Below are positions 26,386 to 39,300 of a stretch of 64,000 bases of DNA, piece after piece; position 1 is the stretch's first letter; every line of letters begins with the position of its first letter. Source of the DNA: Pristionchus mayeri (taxonomy: Eukaryota > Nematoda > Chromadorea > Rhabditida > Neodiplogasteridae). The translations under genes were made by a program, and so were the position numbers. The notes beneath the pieces are model-generated. The model had not been told where the DNA came from and ran no database searches. It saw nothing but the letters and a program-made list of their open reading frames with translations. The stretch covers positions 62,001-126,000 of the forward strand of contig BTRK01000004.1 in the NCBI GenBank assembly GCA_036245805.1. Reading direction: 5' to 3'.

Positions 26386-28450
26386 TGCAGGACTCCATTG
26401 TTAATGCAGGACTCCATTGTTAAGGCAGGACCCATGGTTAAGTTAAGATCCATGAGTAAGGCAGGACCCATGGTTAAGGCATATCCCATGGTTAAGACAG
26501 GACCCATGGTTAAGGCAGGACCCGTGGTTAAGGCAGGACCCATGGTTAAGGTAACACCCATGGTTAATGCAGGACCCATGGTTAATGCAGGACCCATGGT
26601 TAAGGTAACACCCATGGTTAATGCAGGACCCATGGTTAATGCAGGACCCACGGTTACGGCAGGACCCATGGTTAAGGGAGGACCCATTGTTAAGGGAGGA
26701 CCCAATGTTAATGCAGGACCCATGGTTAAGGGAGGACCCAAAGTTAAGGCAGGACCCACGGTTAAGGCAGGACCCATGGTTAAGGGAGGACCCGTGGTTA
26801 AGGCAGGACCCATTGTTAATGCAGGACCCATAGATAAGGCAGGACTCATTGTTTATGCAGGACCCATGATTAAGGCAGGACTCCATTGTTAATGCAGGAC
26901 TCCATTGTTAATGCAGGTCCCATGGTTAAGGCAGGACCCATGGTTAAGGGAGGACCCAATGCTAATGCAGGACCCATGGTTAATGCAGGACCCACGTTTA
27001 AGGCAGGACCCATGGTTAAGGCAGGACCCATAGTTAAGGCAGGACCCATAGTTAAGGCAGGACCCATAGTTAAGGCAGGACCCATTGTTAATGCAGGACT
27101 CCATTGTTAAGGCAGGACCCATGGTTAAGTTAAGATCCATGAGTAAGGCAGGACCCATGGTTAAGGCATATCCCATGGTTAAGACAGGACCCATGGTTAA
27201 GGCAGGACCCGTGGTTAAGGCAGGACCCATGGTTAAGGTAACACCCATGGTTAATGCAGGACCCATGGTTAATGCAGGACCCATGGTTAATGCAGGACCC
27301 ATGGTTAAGGGAGGACCCACAGTTAATGAAGGACCCATGGTTAAGGGAGGAGCCATTGTTAATGCAGGACCCATGGTTAAGGGAGGACCCATAGTTAAGG
27401 CAGGACCCATAGTTAAGGCAGGACCCATGGTTAAGTTAAGATCCATGAGTAAGGCAGGACCCATGGTTAAGGCATATCCCATGCTTAAGACAGGACCCAT
27501 GGTTAAGGCAGGACCCGTGGTTAAGGCAGGACCCATGGTTAAGGTAACACCCATGGTTAATGCAGGACCCATGGTTAATGCAGGACCCATGGTTAAGGTA
27601 ACACCCATGGTTAATGCAGGACCCATGGTTAATGCAGGACCCACGGTTAAGGCAGGACCCATGGTTAAGGGAGGACCCATTGTTAAGGGAGGACCCAATG
27701 TTAATGCAGGACCCATGGTTAAGGGAGGACCCAAAGTTAAGGCAGGACCCACGGTTAAGGCAGGACCCATGGTTAAGGGAGGACCCGTGGTTAAGGCAGG
27801 ACCCATTGTTAATGCAGGACCCATAGATAAGGCAGGACCCATTGTTTATGCAGGACCCATGATTAAGGCAGGACTCCATTGTTAATGCAGGACTCCATTG
27901 TTAATGCAGGTCCCATGGTTAAGGCAGGACCCATGGTTAAGGGAGGACCCAATGTTAATGCAGGACCCATGGTTAATGCAGGACCCACGTTTAAGGCAGG
28001 ACCCATGGTTAAGGCAGGACCCATAGTTAAGGCAGGACCCATAGTTAAGGCAGGACCCATAGTTAAGGCAGGACCCATTGTTAATGCAGGACTCCATTGT
28101 TAAGGCAGGACCCATGGTTAAGTTAAGATCCATGAGTAAGGCAGGACCCATGGTTAAGGCATATCCCATGGTTAAGACAGGACCCATGGTTAAGGCAGGA
28201 CCCGTGGTTAAGGCAGGACCCATGGTTAAGGTAACACCCATGGTTAATGCAGGACCCATGGTTAATGCAGGACCCATGGTTAATGCAGGACCCATGGTTA
28301 AGGGAGGACCCACAGTTAATGAAGGACCCATGGTTAAGGGAGGAGCCATTGTTAATGCAGGACCCATGGTTAATGCAGGACTCACGGTTAAGGCAGGACC
28401 CATGGTTAAGGGAGGACCCATAGTTAAGGCAGGACCCATAGTTAAGGCAG

Positions 28451-29886
28451 GACCCATAGTTAAGGCAGGACCCATTGTTTATGCAGGACCCATGATTAAG
28501 GCAGGACTCCATTATTAATGCAGGACTCCATTGTTAATGCAGGTCCCATGGTTAAGGCAGGACCCATGGTTAAGTTAAGATCCATGAGTAAGGCAGGACC
28601 CATGGTTAAGTTAAGACCCATAGTTAAGGGAGGACCCATTGTTAATGCAGGACCCATGGTTAATGCAGGACCCAAGTTTAAGGCAGGACCCATGGTTAAG
28701 TTAAGACCCATAGTTAGACCCACAGTTAATGCAGGATCCATGGTTAAGGTAACACCCATGGTTAATGCAGGACCCATGGTTAAGGGAGGACCCATTGTTA
28801 ATGCAGGACCCATGGTTAATGCAGGACCCACGTTTAAGGCAGGACCCATAGTTAAGGGAGGACCCATTGTTAATGCAGGACCCATGGTTAAGGCAGGACC
28901 CATTGTTAATGCAGGACCCATGGTTAAGGGAGGACCCAATGTTAATGCAGGACCCATGGTTAAGGGAGGACCCAATGTTAATGCAGGACCCATGGTTAAT
29001 GCAGGACCCACGTTTAAGGCAGGACCCATGGTTAAGGGAGGACCCATTGTTAATGCAGGACCCATGGTTAAGGCAGGACCCATTGTTAATGCAGGACCCA
29101 TGGTTAAGGGAGGACCCAATGTTAATGCAGGACCCATGGTTAAGGGAGGACCCATAGTTAAGGCAGGACCCATTGTTAATGCAGGACCCATAGATAAGGC
29201 AGGACTCCATTGTTAATGCAGGACTCCATTGTTAATGCAGGTCCCATGGTTAAGGCAGGACCCATGGTTAAGTTAAGATCCATGAGTAAGGCAGGACCCA
29301 TGGTTAAGGCATATCCCATGGTTAAGACAGGACCCATGGTTAAGGCAGGACCCGTGGTTAAGGCAGGACCCATGGTTAAGGTAACACCCATGGTTAATGC
29401 AGGACCCATGGTTAATGCAGGACCCATGGTTAAGGTAACACCCATGGTTAATGCAGGACCCATGGTTAATGCAGGACCCATGGTTAATGCAGGACCCATG
29501 GTTAAGGGAGGACCCATGGTTAAGGGAGGACCCACAGTTAATGAAGGACCCATGGTTAAGGGAGGAGCCATTGTTAATGCAGGACCCATGGTTAATGCAG
29601 GACCCAATGTTAATGCAGGACCCATGGTTAATGCAGGACCCACGTTTAAGGCAGGACCCATGGTTAAGGTAACACCCATGGTTAATGCAGGACCCATGGT
29701 TAATGCAGGACCCATGGTTAAGGTAACACCCATGGTTAATGCAGGACCCATGGTTAATGCAGGACCCATGGTTAATGCAGGACCCATGGTTAAGGGAGGA
29801 CCCATGGTTAAGGGAGGACCCACAGTTAATGAAGGACCCATGGTTAAGGGAGGAGCCATTGTTAATGCAGGACCCATGGTTAATGC
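28451..29886. repeat. Transition from left-type to right-type units
   Basis: After a CCATTATT start at about 28510, TTAAGACCCATAGTTAAG units appear for the first time (about 28612). Near 28701-28727 a six-base deletion makes a 12-bp unit, fusing TTAAGACCCATAGTTA to GACCCACAG. The block with CCCACGTTTAAG is repeated at an offset of 180 bp around 28830 and 29010. From about 29380 a 288-bp tandem duplication (16 units) begins and continues to about 29955; it contains GTTAATGAAGGACC and GGAGGAGCC units. No gene is visible. Confidence 0.8.
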
Positions 29887-31210
29887 AGGACCCAATGTTA
29901 ATGCAGGACCCATGGTTAATGCAGGACCCACGTTTAAGGCAGGACCCATGGTTAAGGGAGGACCCATTGTTAATGCAGGACCCATGGTTAAGGCAGGACC
30001 CATTGTTAATGCAGGACCCATGGTTAAGGGAGGACCCAATGTTAATGCAGGACCCATGGTTAAGGGAGGACCCATTGTTAATGCAGGACCCATGGTTAAG
30101 GTAGGACCCATTGTTAATGCAGGACCCATGGTTAAGGTAACACCCATGGTTAATGCAGGACCCATGGTTAAGGCAGGACCCATGGTTAAGTTAAGACCCA
30201 TAGTTAAGGGAGGACCCATTGTTAATGCAGGACCCATGGTTAATGCAGGACCCAAGTTTAAGGCAGGACCCATGGTTAAGTTAAGACCCATAGTTAAGGC
30301 AGGACCCACAGTTAATGCAGGACCCATGGTTAAGGTAACACCCATGGTTAATGCAGGACCCATGGTTAAGGGAGGACCCATTGTTAATGCAGGACCCATG
30401 GTTAAGGGAGGACTCCATTGTTAATGCAGGACTCCATTGTTAAGGCAGGACCCATGGTTAAGTTAAGATCCATGAGTAAGGCAGGACCCATGGTTAAGGT
30501 AACACCCATGGTTAATGCAGGACCCATGGTTAAGGCAGGACCCATGGTTAAGTTAAGACCCATAGTTAAGGGAGGACCCATTGTTAATGCAGGACCCATG
30601 GTTAATGCAGGACCCAAGTTTAAGGCAGGACCCATGGTTAAGTTAAGACCCATAGTTAAGGCAGGACCCACAGTTAATGCAGGACCCATGGTTAAGGTAA
30701 CACCCATGGTTAATGCAGGACCCATGGTTAAGGGAGGACCCATTGTTAATGCAGGACCCATGGTTAATGCAGGACCCACGTTTAAGGCAGGACCCATGGT
30801 TAAGGGAGGACCCATTGTTAATGCAGGACCCATGGTTAAGGCAGGACCCATTGTTAATGCAGGACCCATGGTTAAGGGAGGACCCAATGTTAATGCAGGA
30901 CCCATGGTTAAGGGGGACCTAAAGTTAAGGCAGGACCCATGGTTAAGGGAGGACCCATTGTTAATGCAGGATAAGTTAAGATCCATGAGTAAGGCAGGAC
31001 CCATGGTTAAGGCATATCCCATGGTTAAGACAGGACCCATGGTTAAGGCAGGACCCGTGGTTAAGGCAGGACCCATGGTTAAGGTAACACCCATGGTTAA
31101 TGCAGGACCCATGGTTAATGCAGGACCCATGGTTAAGGTAACACCCATGGTTAATGCAGGACCCACGGTTAAGGCAGGACCCATGGTTAAGGGAGGACCC
31201 ATTGTTAATG
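29887..31210. repeat. 2,392-bp-offset repeat, copy 1
   Basis: It matches about 32279-33602. The sub-array start at 30418 recurs at 32810 and the 10-bp unit GCAGGATAAG at 30966-30975 recurs at 33358-33367. It holds the first 17-bp GGGGACCTAAAGTTAAG (30913-30929) and the first 10-bp unit in the window. The intervening segment to 32278 consists of other sub-arrays (starts 31365 and 31944). Confidence 0.85.
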
Positions 31211-32278
31211 CAGGACCCATGGTTAAGGCAGGACCCATTGTTAATGCAGGACCCATGGTTAAGGGAGGACCCAATGTTAATGCAGGACCCATGGTTAAGG
31301 GAGGACCCATAGTTAAGGCAGGACCCATTGTTAATGCAGGACCCATAGATAAGGCAGGACTCCATTGTTAATGCAGGACTCCATTGTTAATGCAGGTCCC
31401 ATGGTTAAGGCAGGACCCATGGTTAAGTTAAGATCCATGAGTAAGGCAGGACCCATGGTTAAGGCATATCCCATGGTTAAGACAGGACCCATGGTTAAGG
31501 CAGGACCCGTGGTTAAGGCAGGACCCATGGTTAAGGTAACACCCATGGTTAATGCAGGACCCATGGTTAATGCAGGACCCATGGTTAAGGTAACACCCAT
31601 GGTTAATGCAGGACCCATGGTTAATGCAGGACCCATGGTTAATGCAGGACCCATGGTTAAGGGAGGACCCATGGTTAAGGGAGGACCCACAGTTAATGAA
31701 GGACCCATGGTTAAGGGAGGAGCCATTGTTAATGCAGGACCCATGGTTAATGCAGGACTCACGGTTAAGGCAGGACCCATGGTTAAGGGAGGACCCATAG
31801 TTAAGGCAGGACCCATAGTTAAGGCAGGACCCATTGTTAAGGCAGGACCCATTGTTAATGCAGGGCCCATAGATAAGGCAGGACCCATTGTTTATGCAGG
31901 ACCCATGATTAAGGCAGGACTCCATTATTAATGCAGGACTCCATTGTTAATGCAGGACTCCATTGTTAATGCAGGTCCCATGGTTAAGGCAGGACCCATG
32001 GTTAAGTTAAGATCCATGAGTAAGGCAGGACCCATGGTTAAGGCATATCCCATGGTTAAGACAGGACCCATGGTTAAGGCAGGACCCGTGGTTAAGGCAG
32101 GACCCATGGTTAAGGTAACACCCATGGTTAATGCAGGACCCATGGTTAATGCAGGACCCATGGTTAAGGTAACACCCATGGTTAATGCAGGACCCATGGT
32201 TAATGCAGGACCCACGGTTAAGGCAGGACCCATGGTTAAGGGAGGACCCATTATTAATGCAGGACCCATGGTTAAGGG
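31211..32278. repeat. Sub-arrays between the two 2,392-bp-offset copies
   Basis: Sub-arrays start at 31365 and 31944. The first resembles 29210 (same opening order through GGAGGACCCATGG and TTAATGAAGG units). The second has three successive 19-bp units before GCAGGTCCC, one of them the CCATTATT form. A GCAGGGCCC unit at about 31859 also occurs at about 9939. No gene is visible. Confidence 0.8.
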
Positions 32279-35200
32279 AGGACCCAATGTTAATGCAGGA
32301 CCCATGGTTAATGCAGGACCCACGTTTAAGGCAGGACCCATGGTTAAGGGAGGACCCATTGTTAATGCAGGACCCATGGTTAAGGCAGGACCCATTGTTA
32401 ATGCAGGACCCATGGTTAAGGGAGGACCCAATGTTAATGCAGGACCCATGGTTAAGGGAGGACCCATTGTTAATGCAGGACCCATGGTTAAGGTAGGACC
32501 CATTGTTAATGCAGGACCCATGGTTAAGGTAACACCCATGGTTAATGCAGGACCCATGGTTAAGGCAGGACCCATGGTTAAGTTAAGACCCATAGTTAAG
32601 GGAGGACCCATTGTTAATGCAGGACCCATGGTTAATGCAGGACCCAAGTTTAAGGCAGGACCCATGGTTAAGTTAAGACCCATAGTTAAGGCAGGACCCA
32701 CAGTTAATGCAGGACCCATGGTTAAGGTAACACCCATGGTTAATGCAGGACCCATGGTTAAGGGAGGACCCATTGTTAATGCAGGACCCATGGTTAAGGG
32801 AGGACTCCATTGTTAATGCAGGACTCCATTGTTAAGGCAGGACCCATGGTTAAGTTAAGATCCATGAGTAAGGCAGGACCCATGGTTAAGGTAACACCCA
32901 TGGTTAATGCAGGACCCATGGTTAAGGCAGGACCCATGGTTAAGTTAAGACCCATAGTTAAGGGAGGACCCATTGTTAATGCAGGACCCATGGTTAATGC
33001 AGGACCCAAGTTTAAGGCAGGACCCATGGTTAAGTTAAGACCCATAGTTAAGGCAGGACCCACAGTTAATGCAGGACCCATGGTTAAGGTAACACCCATG
33101 GTTAATGCAGGACCCATGGTTAAGGGAGGACCCATTGTTAATGCAGGACCCATGGTTAATGCAGGACCCACGTTTAAGGCAGGACCCATGGTTAAGGGAG
33201 GACCCATTGTTAATGCAGGACCCATGGTTAAGGCAGGACCCATTGTTAATGCAGGACCCATGGTTAAGGGAGGACCCAATGTTAATGCAGGACCCATGGT
33301 TAAGGGGGACCTAAAGTTAAGGCAGGACCCATGGTTAAGGGAGGACCCATTGTTAATGCAGGATAAGTTAAGATCCATGAGTAAGGCAGGACCCATGGTT
33401 AAGGCATATCCCATGGTTAAGACAGGACCCATGGTTAAGGCAGGACCCGTGGTTAAGGCAGGACCCATGGTTAAGGTAACACCCATGGTTAATGCAGGAC
33501 CCATGGTTAATGCAGGACCCATGGTTAAGGTAACACCCATGGTTAATGCAGGACCCACGGTTAAGGCAGGACCCATGGTTAAGGGAGGACCCATTGTTAA
33601 TGCAGGACCCATGGTTACGGGAGGACCCAATGTTAATGCAGGACCCATGGTTAATGCAGGACCCACGTTTAAGGCAGGACCCATGGTTAAGGGAGGACCC
33701 ATTGTTAATGCAGGACCCATGGTTAAGGCAGGACCCATTGTTAATGCAGGACCCATGGTTAAGGGAGGACCCAATGTTAATGCAGGACCCATGGTTAAGG
33801 GAGGACCCATTGTTAATGCAGGACCCCTGGTTAAGGTAGGACCCATTGTTAATGCAGGACCCATGGTTAAGGTAACACCCATAGTTAAGGCAGGACCCAC
33901 AGTTAATGCAGGACCCATGGTTAAGGTAACACCCATGGTTAATGCAGGACCCATGGTTAAGGGAGGACCCAATGTTAATGCAGGACCCATGGTTAAGGGA
34001 GGACCCATTGTTAATGCAGGACCCATGGTTAAGGTAGGACCCATTGTTAATGCAGGACCCATGGTTAAGGTAACACCCATGGTTAATGCAGGACCCATGG
34101 TTAAGGCAGGACCCATGGTTAAGTTAAGACCCATAGTTAAGGGAGGACCCATTGTTAATGCAGGACCCATGGTTAATGCAGGACCCAAGTTTAAGGCAGG
34201 ACCCATGGTTAAGTTAAGACCCATAGTTAAGGCAGGACCCACAGTTAATGCAGGACCCATGGTTAAGGTAACACCCATTGTTAATGCAGGACCCATGGTT
34301 AATGCAGGACCCACGTTTAAGGCAGGACCCATGGTTAAGGGAGGACCCATTGTTAATGCAGGACCCATGGTTAAGGCAGGACCCATTGTTAATGCAGGAC
34401 CCATGGTTAAGGGAGGACCCAATGTTAATGCAGGACCCATGGTTAAGGGGGACCTAAAGTTAAGGCAGGACCCATGGTTAAGGGAGGACCCATTGTTAAT
34501 GCAGGATAAGTTAAGATCCATGAGTAAGGCAGGACCCATGGTTAAGGCATATCCCATGGTTAAGACAGGACCCATGGTTAAGGCAGGACCCGTGGTTAAG
34601 GCAGGACCCATGGTTAAGGTAACACCCATGGTTAATGCAGGACCCATGGTTAATGCAGGACCCATGGTTAAGGTAACACCCATGGTTAATGCAGGACCCA
34701 CGGTTAAGGCAGGACCCATGGTTAAGGGAGGACCCATTGTTAATGCAGGACCCATGGTTAAGGTAACACCCATGGTTAATGCAGGACCCACGGTTAAGGC
34801 AGGACCCATGGTTAAGGGAGGACCCATTGTTAATGCAGGACCCATGGTTACGGGAGGACCCAATGTTAATGCAGGACCCATGGTTAATGCAGGACCCACG
34901 TTTAAGGCAGGACCCATGGTTAAGGGAGGACCCATTGTTAATGCAGGACCCATGGTTAAGGCAGGACCCATTGTTAATGCAGGACCCATGGTTAAGGGAG
35001 GACCCAATGTTAATGCAGGACCCATGGTTAAGGTAGGACCCATTGTTAATGCAGGACCCATGGTTAAGGTAACACCCATGGTTAATGCAGGACCCATGGT
35101 TAAGGCAGGACCCATGGTAAAGTTAAGACCCATAGTTAAGGGAGGACCCATTGTTAATGCAGGACCCATGGTTAATGCAGGACCCAAGTTTAAGGCAGGA

Positions 35201-36359
35201 CCCATGGTTAAGTTAAGACCCATAGTTAAGGCAGGACCCACAGTTAATGCAGGACCCATGGTTAAGGTAACACCCATGGTTAATGCAGGACCCATGGTTA
35301 AGGGAGGACCCAATGTTAATGCAGGACCCATGGTTAAGGGAGGACCCATTGTTAATGCAGGACCCATGGTTAAGGTAGGACCCATTGTTAATGCAGGACC
35401 CATGGTTAAGGTAACACCCATGGTTAATGCAGGACCCATGGTTAAGGCAGGACCCATGGTTAAGTTAAGACCCATAGTTAAGGGAGGACCCATTGTTAAT
35501 GCAGGACCCATGGTTAATGCAGGACCCAAGTTTCAGGCAGGACCCATGGTTAAGTTAAGACCCATAGTTAAGGCAGGACCCACAGTTAATGCAGGACCCA
35601 TGGTTAAGGTAACACCCATTGTTAATGCAGGACCCATGGTTAATGCAGGACCCACGTTTAAGGCAGGACCCATGGTTAAGGGAGGACCCATTGTTAATGC
35701 AGGACCCATGGTTAAGGCAGGACCCATTGTTAATGCAGGACCCATGGTTAAGGGAGGACCCAATGTTAATGCAGGACCCATGGTTAAGGGGGACCTAAAG
35801 TTAAGGCAGGACCCATGGTTAAGGGAGGACCCATTGTTAATGCAGGATAAGTTAAGATCCATGAGTAAGGCAGGACCCATGGTTAAGGCATATCCCATGG
35901 TTAAGACAGGACCCATGGTTAAGGCAGGACCCGTGGTTAAGGCAGGACCCATGGTTAAGGTAACACCCATGGTTAATGCAGGACCCATGGTTAATGCAGG
36001 ACCCATGGTTAAGGTAACACCCATGGTTAATGCAGGACCCACGGTTAAGGCAGGACCCATGGTTAAGGGAGGACCCATTGTTAATGCAGGACCCATGGTT
36101 AAGGGAGGACCCAATGTTAATGCAGGACCCATGGTTAATGCAGGACCCACGTTTAAGGCAGGACCCATGGTTAAGGGAGGACCCATTGTTAATGCAGGAC
36201 CCATGGTTAAGGGAGGACCCAATGTTAATGCAGGACCCATGGTTAAGGGAGGACCCATTGTTAATGCAGGACCCATGGTTAAGGTAGGACCCATTGTTAA
36301 TGCAGGACCCATGGTTAAGGTAACACCCATGGTTAATGCAGGACCCATGGTTAAGGCAG
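32279..36359. repeat. Right-type array with 17-bp/10-bp paired units
   Basis: After the second 2,392-bp-offset copy, the array runs without 19-bp units for about 4 kb. Sub-blocks are instead delimited by GGGGACCTAAAGTTAAG followed by two regular units and then GCAGGATAAG (10-bp units at 33358, 34501 and 35842). The two length changes sum to minus nine bases, so the + frame with AGPMVK shifts to QDPWLR for two units and then returns. This produces the longest + open frame, 32810-36754, which I do not regard as a gene. Confidence 0.85.
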
Positions 36360-39300
36360 GACCCACGTTTAAGGCAGGACCCATGGTTAAGGGAGGACCC
36401 ATTGTTAATGCAGGACCCATGGTTAAGGGAGGACCCACAGTTAATGCAGGACCCATGGTTAAGGTAACACCCATGGTTAATGCAGGACCCATGGTTAAGG
36501 GAGGACCCATTGTTAATGCAGGACCCATGGTTAATGCAGGACCCACGTTTAAGGCAGGACCCATGGTTAAGGGAGGACCCATTGTTAATGCAGGACCCAT
36601 GGTGAAGGCAGGACCCATTGTTAATGCAGGACCCATGGTTAAGGGAGGACCCAATGTTAATGCAGGACCCATGGTTAAGGGGGACCTAAAGTTAAGGCAG
36701 GACCCATGGTTAAGGGAGGACCCATTGTTAATGCAGGACCCATGGTTAAGGTAGGACCCATTGTTAATGCAGGACCCATGGTTAAGGCAGGACCCATTGT
36801 TAATGCAGGACCCATGGTTAAGGGAGGACCTAAAGTTAAGGCAGGACCCATGGTTAAGGGAGGACCCATTGTTAATGCAGGATAAGTTAAGATCCATGAG
36901 TAAGGCAGGACCCTTGGTTAAGGCATATCCCATGGTTAAGACAGGACCCATGGTTAAGGCAGGACCCGTGGTTAAGGCAGGACCCATGGTTAAGGGAGGA
37001 CCCATTGTTAATGCAGGACCCATGGTTAAGGTAACACCCATGGTTAATGCAGGACCCACGGTTAAGGCAGGACCCATGGTTAAGGGAGGACCCATTGTTA
37101 ATGCAGGACCCATGGTTACGGGAGGACCCAATGTTAATGCAGGACCCATGGTTAATGCAGGACCCACGTTTAAGGCAGGACCCATGGTTAAGGGAGGACC
37201 CATTGTTAATGCAGGACCCATGGTTAAGGCAGGACCCATTGTTAATGCAGGACCCATGGTTAAGGGAGGACCCAATGTTAATGCAGGACCCATGGTTAAG
37301 GGAGGACCCATTGTTAATGCAGGACCCATGGTTAAGGTAGGACCCATTGTTAATGCAGGACCCATGGTTAAGGTAACACCCATGGTTAATGCAGGACCCA
37401 TGGTTAAGGCAGGACCCATGGTAAAGTTAAGACCCATAGTTAAGGGAGGACCCATTGTTAATGCAGGACCCATGGTTAATGCAGGACCCAAGTTTAAGGC
37501 AGGACCCATGGTTAAGTTAAGACCCATAGTTAAGGCAGGACCCACAGTTAATGCAGGACCCATGGTTAAGGTAACACCCATGGTTAATGCAGGACCCATG
37601 GTTAAGGGAGGACCCAATGTTAATGCAGGACCCATGGTTAAGGGAGGACCCATTGTTAATGCAGGACCCATGGTTAAGGTAGGACCCATTGTTAATGCAG
37701 GACCCATGGTTAAGGTAACACCCATGGTTAATGCAGGACCCATGGTTAAGGCAGGACCCATGGTTAAGTTAAGACCCATAGTTAAGGCAGGACCCACAGT
37801 TAATGCAGGACCCATGGTTAAGGTAACACCCATTGTTAATGCAGGACCCATGGTTAATGCAGGACCCACGTTTAAGGCAGGACCCATGGTTAAGGGAGGA
37901 CCCATTGTTAATGCAGGACCCATGGTTAAGGCAGGACCCATTGTTAATGCAGGACCCATGGTTAAGGGAGGACCCAATGTTAATGCAGGACCCATGGTTA
38001 AGGGGGACCTAAAGTTAAGGCAGGACCCATGGTTAAGGGAGGACCCATTGTTAATGCAGGATAAGTTAAGATCCATGAGTAAGGCAGGACCCATGGTTAA
38101 GGCATATCCCATGGTTAAGACAGGACCCATGGTTAAGGCAGGACCCGTGGTTAAGGCAGGACCCATGGTTAAGGTAACACCCATGGTTAATGCAGGACCC
38201 ATGGTTAATGCAGGACCCATGGTTAAGGTAACACCCATGGTTAATGCAGGACCCACGGTTAAGGCAGGACCCATGGTTAAGGGAGGACCCATTGTTAATG
38301 CAGGACCCATGGTTAAGGGAGGACCCAATGTTAATGCAGGACCCATGGTTAATGCAGGACCCACGTTTAAGGCAGGACCCATGGTTAAGGGAGGACCCAT
38401 TGTTAATGCAGGACCCATGGTTAAGGCAGGACCCATTGTTAATGCAGGACCCATGGTTAAGGGAGGACCCAATGTTAATGCAGGACCCATGGTTAAGGGA
38501 GGACCCATTGTTAATGCAGGACCCATGGTTAAGGTAGGACCCATTGTTAATGCAGGACCCATGGTTAAGGTAACACCCATGGTTAATGCAGGACCCATGG
38601 TTAAGGCAGGACCCACGTTTAAGGCAGGACCCATGGTTAAGGGAGGACCCATTGTTAATGCAGGACCCATGGTTAAGGGAGGACCCACAGTTAATGCAGG
38701 ACCCATGGTTAATGCAGGACCCACGTTTAAGGCAGGACCCATGGTTAAGGGAGGACCCATTGTTAATGCAGGACCCATGGTGAAGGCAGGACCCATTGTT
38801 AATGCAGGACCCATGGTTAAGGGAGGACCCAATGTTAATGCAGGACCCATGGTTAAGGGGGACCTAAAGTTAAGGCAGGACCCATGGTTAAGGGAGGACC
38901 CATTGTTAATGCAGGACCCATGGTTAAGGTAGGACCCATTGTTAATGCAGGACCCATGGTTAAGGCAGGACCCATTGTTAATGCAGGACCCATGGTTAAG
39001 GGAGGACCTAAAGTTAAGGCAGGACCCATGGTTAAGGGAGGACCCATTGTTAATGCAGGATAAGTTAAGATCCATGAGTAAGGCAGGACCCATGGTTAAG
39101 GCATATCCCATGGTTAAGACAGGACCCATGGTTAAGGCAGGACCCGTGGTTAAGGCAGGACCCATGGTTAAGGTAACACCCATGGTTAATGCAGGACCCA
39201 TGGTTAATGCAGGACCCATGGTTAAGGTAACACCCATGGTTAATGCAGGACCCATGGTTAATGCAGGACCCACGGTTAAGGCAGGACCCATGGTTAAGGG

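Larger units (their letters stand above)
18650..28450. repeat. 4,706-bp higher-order repeat: two full copies plus a partial third
   Basis: Sub-array starts at 19496, 19695, 20041, 20351, 20551, 20787, 21401, 21692, 22180, 22379, 23173 and 23372 recur at exactly +4,706 bp. Copy 1 is about 18650-23355 and copy 2 about 23356-28061. A partial third copy runs to about 28450. I noticed three substitutions between the full copies: C at 18970 against T at 23676 (T also in the third copy at 28382), A at 21497 against G at 26203, and A at 21970 against G at 26676. Shared private variants include GCAGGTCTCC (20561, 25267) and CCCATGCTTAAG. Confidence 0.92.

Noticed and set aside
18650..28450. Simple assembly duplication as the explanation for the 4,706-bp copies
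   Set aside because: Not excluded, but the three substitutions and the separate partial third copy make two real copies more likely. Spanning reads would decide.
32810..36754. 1,314-codon + strand open frame as a protein gene
   Set aside because: It consists wholly of satellite units. Three other frames are open over the same kind of sequence, the residue changes are mostly non-synonymous, and there is no unique N- or C-terminal domain or splice-flanked exon.
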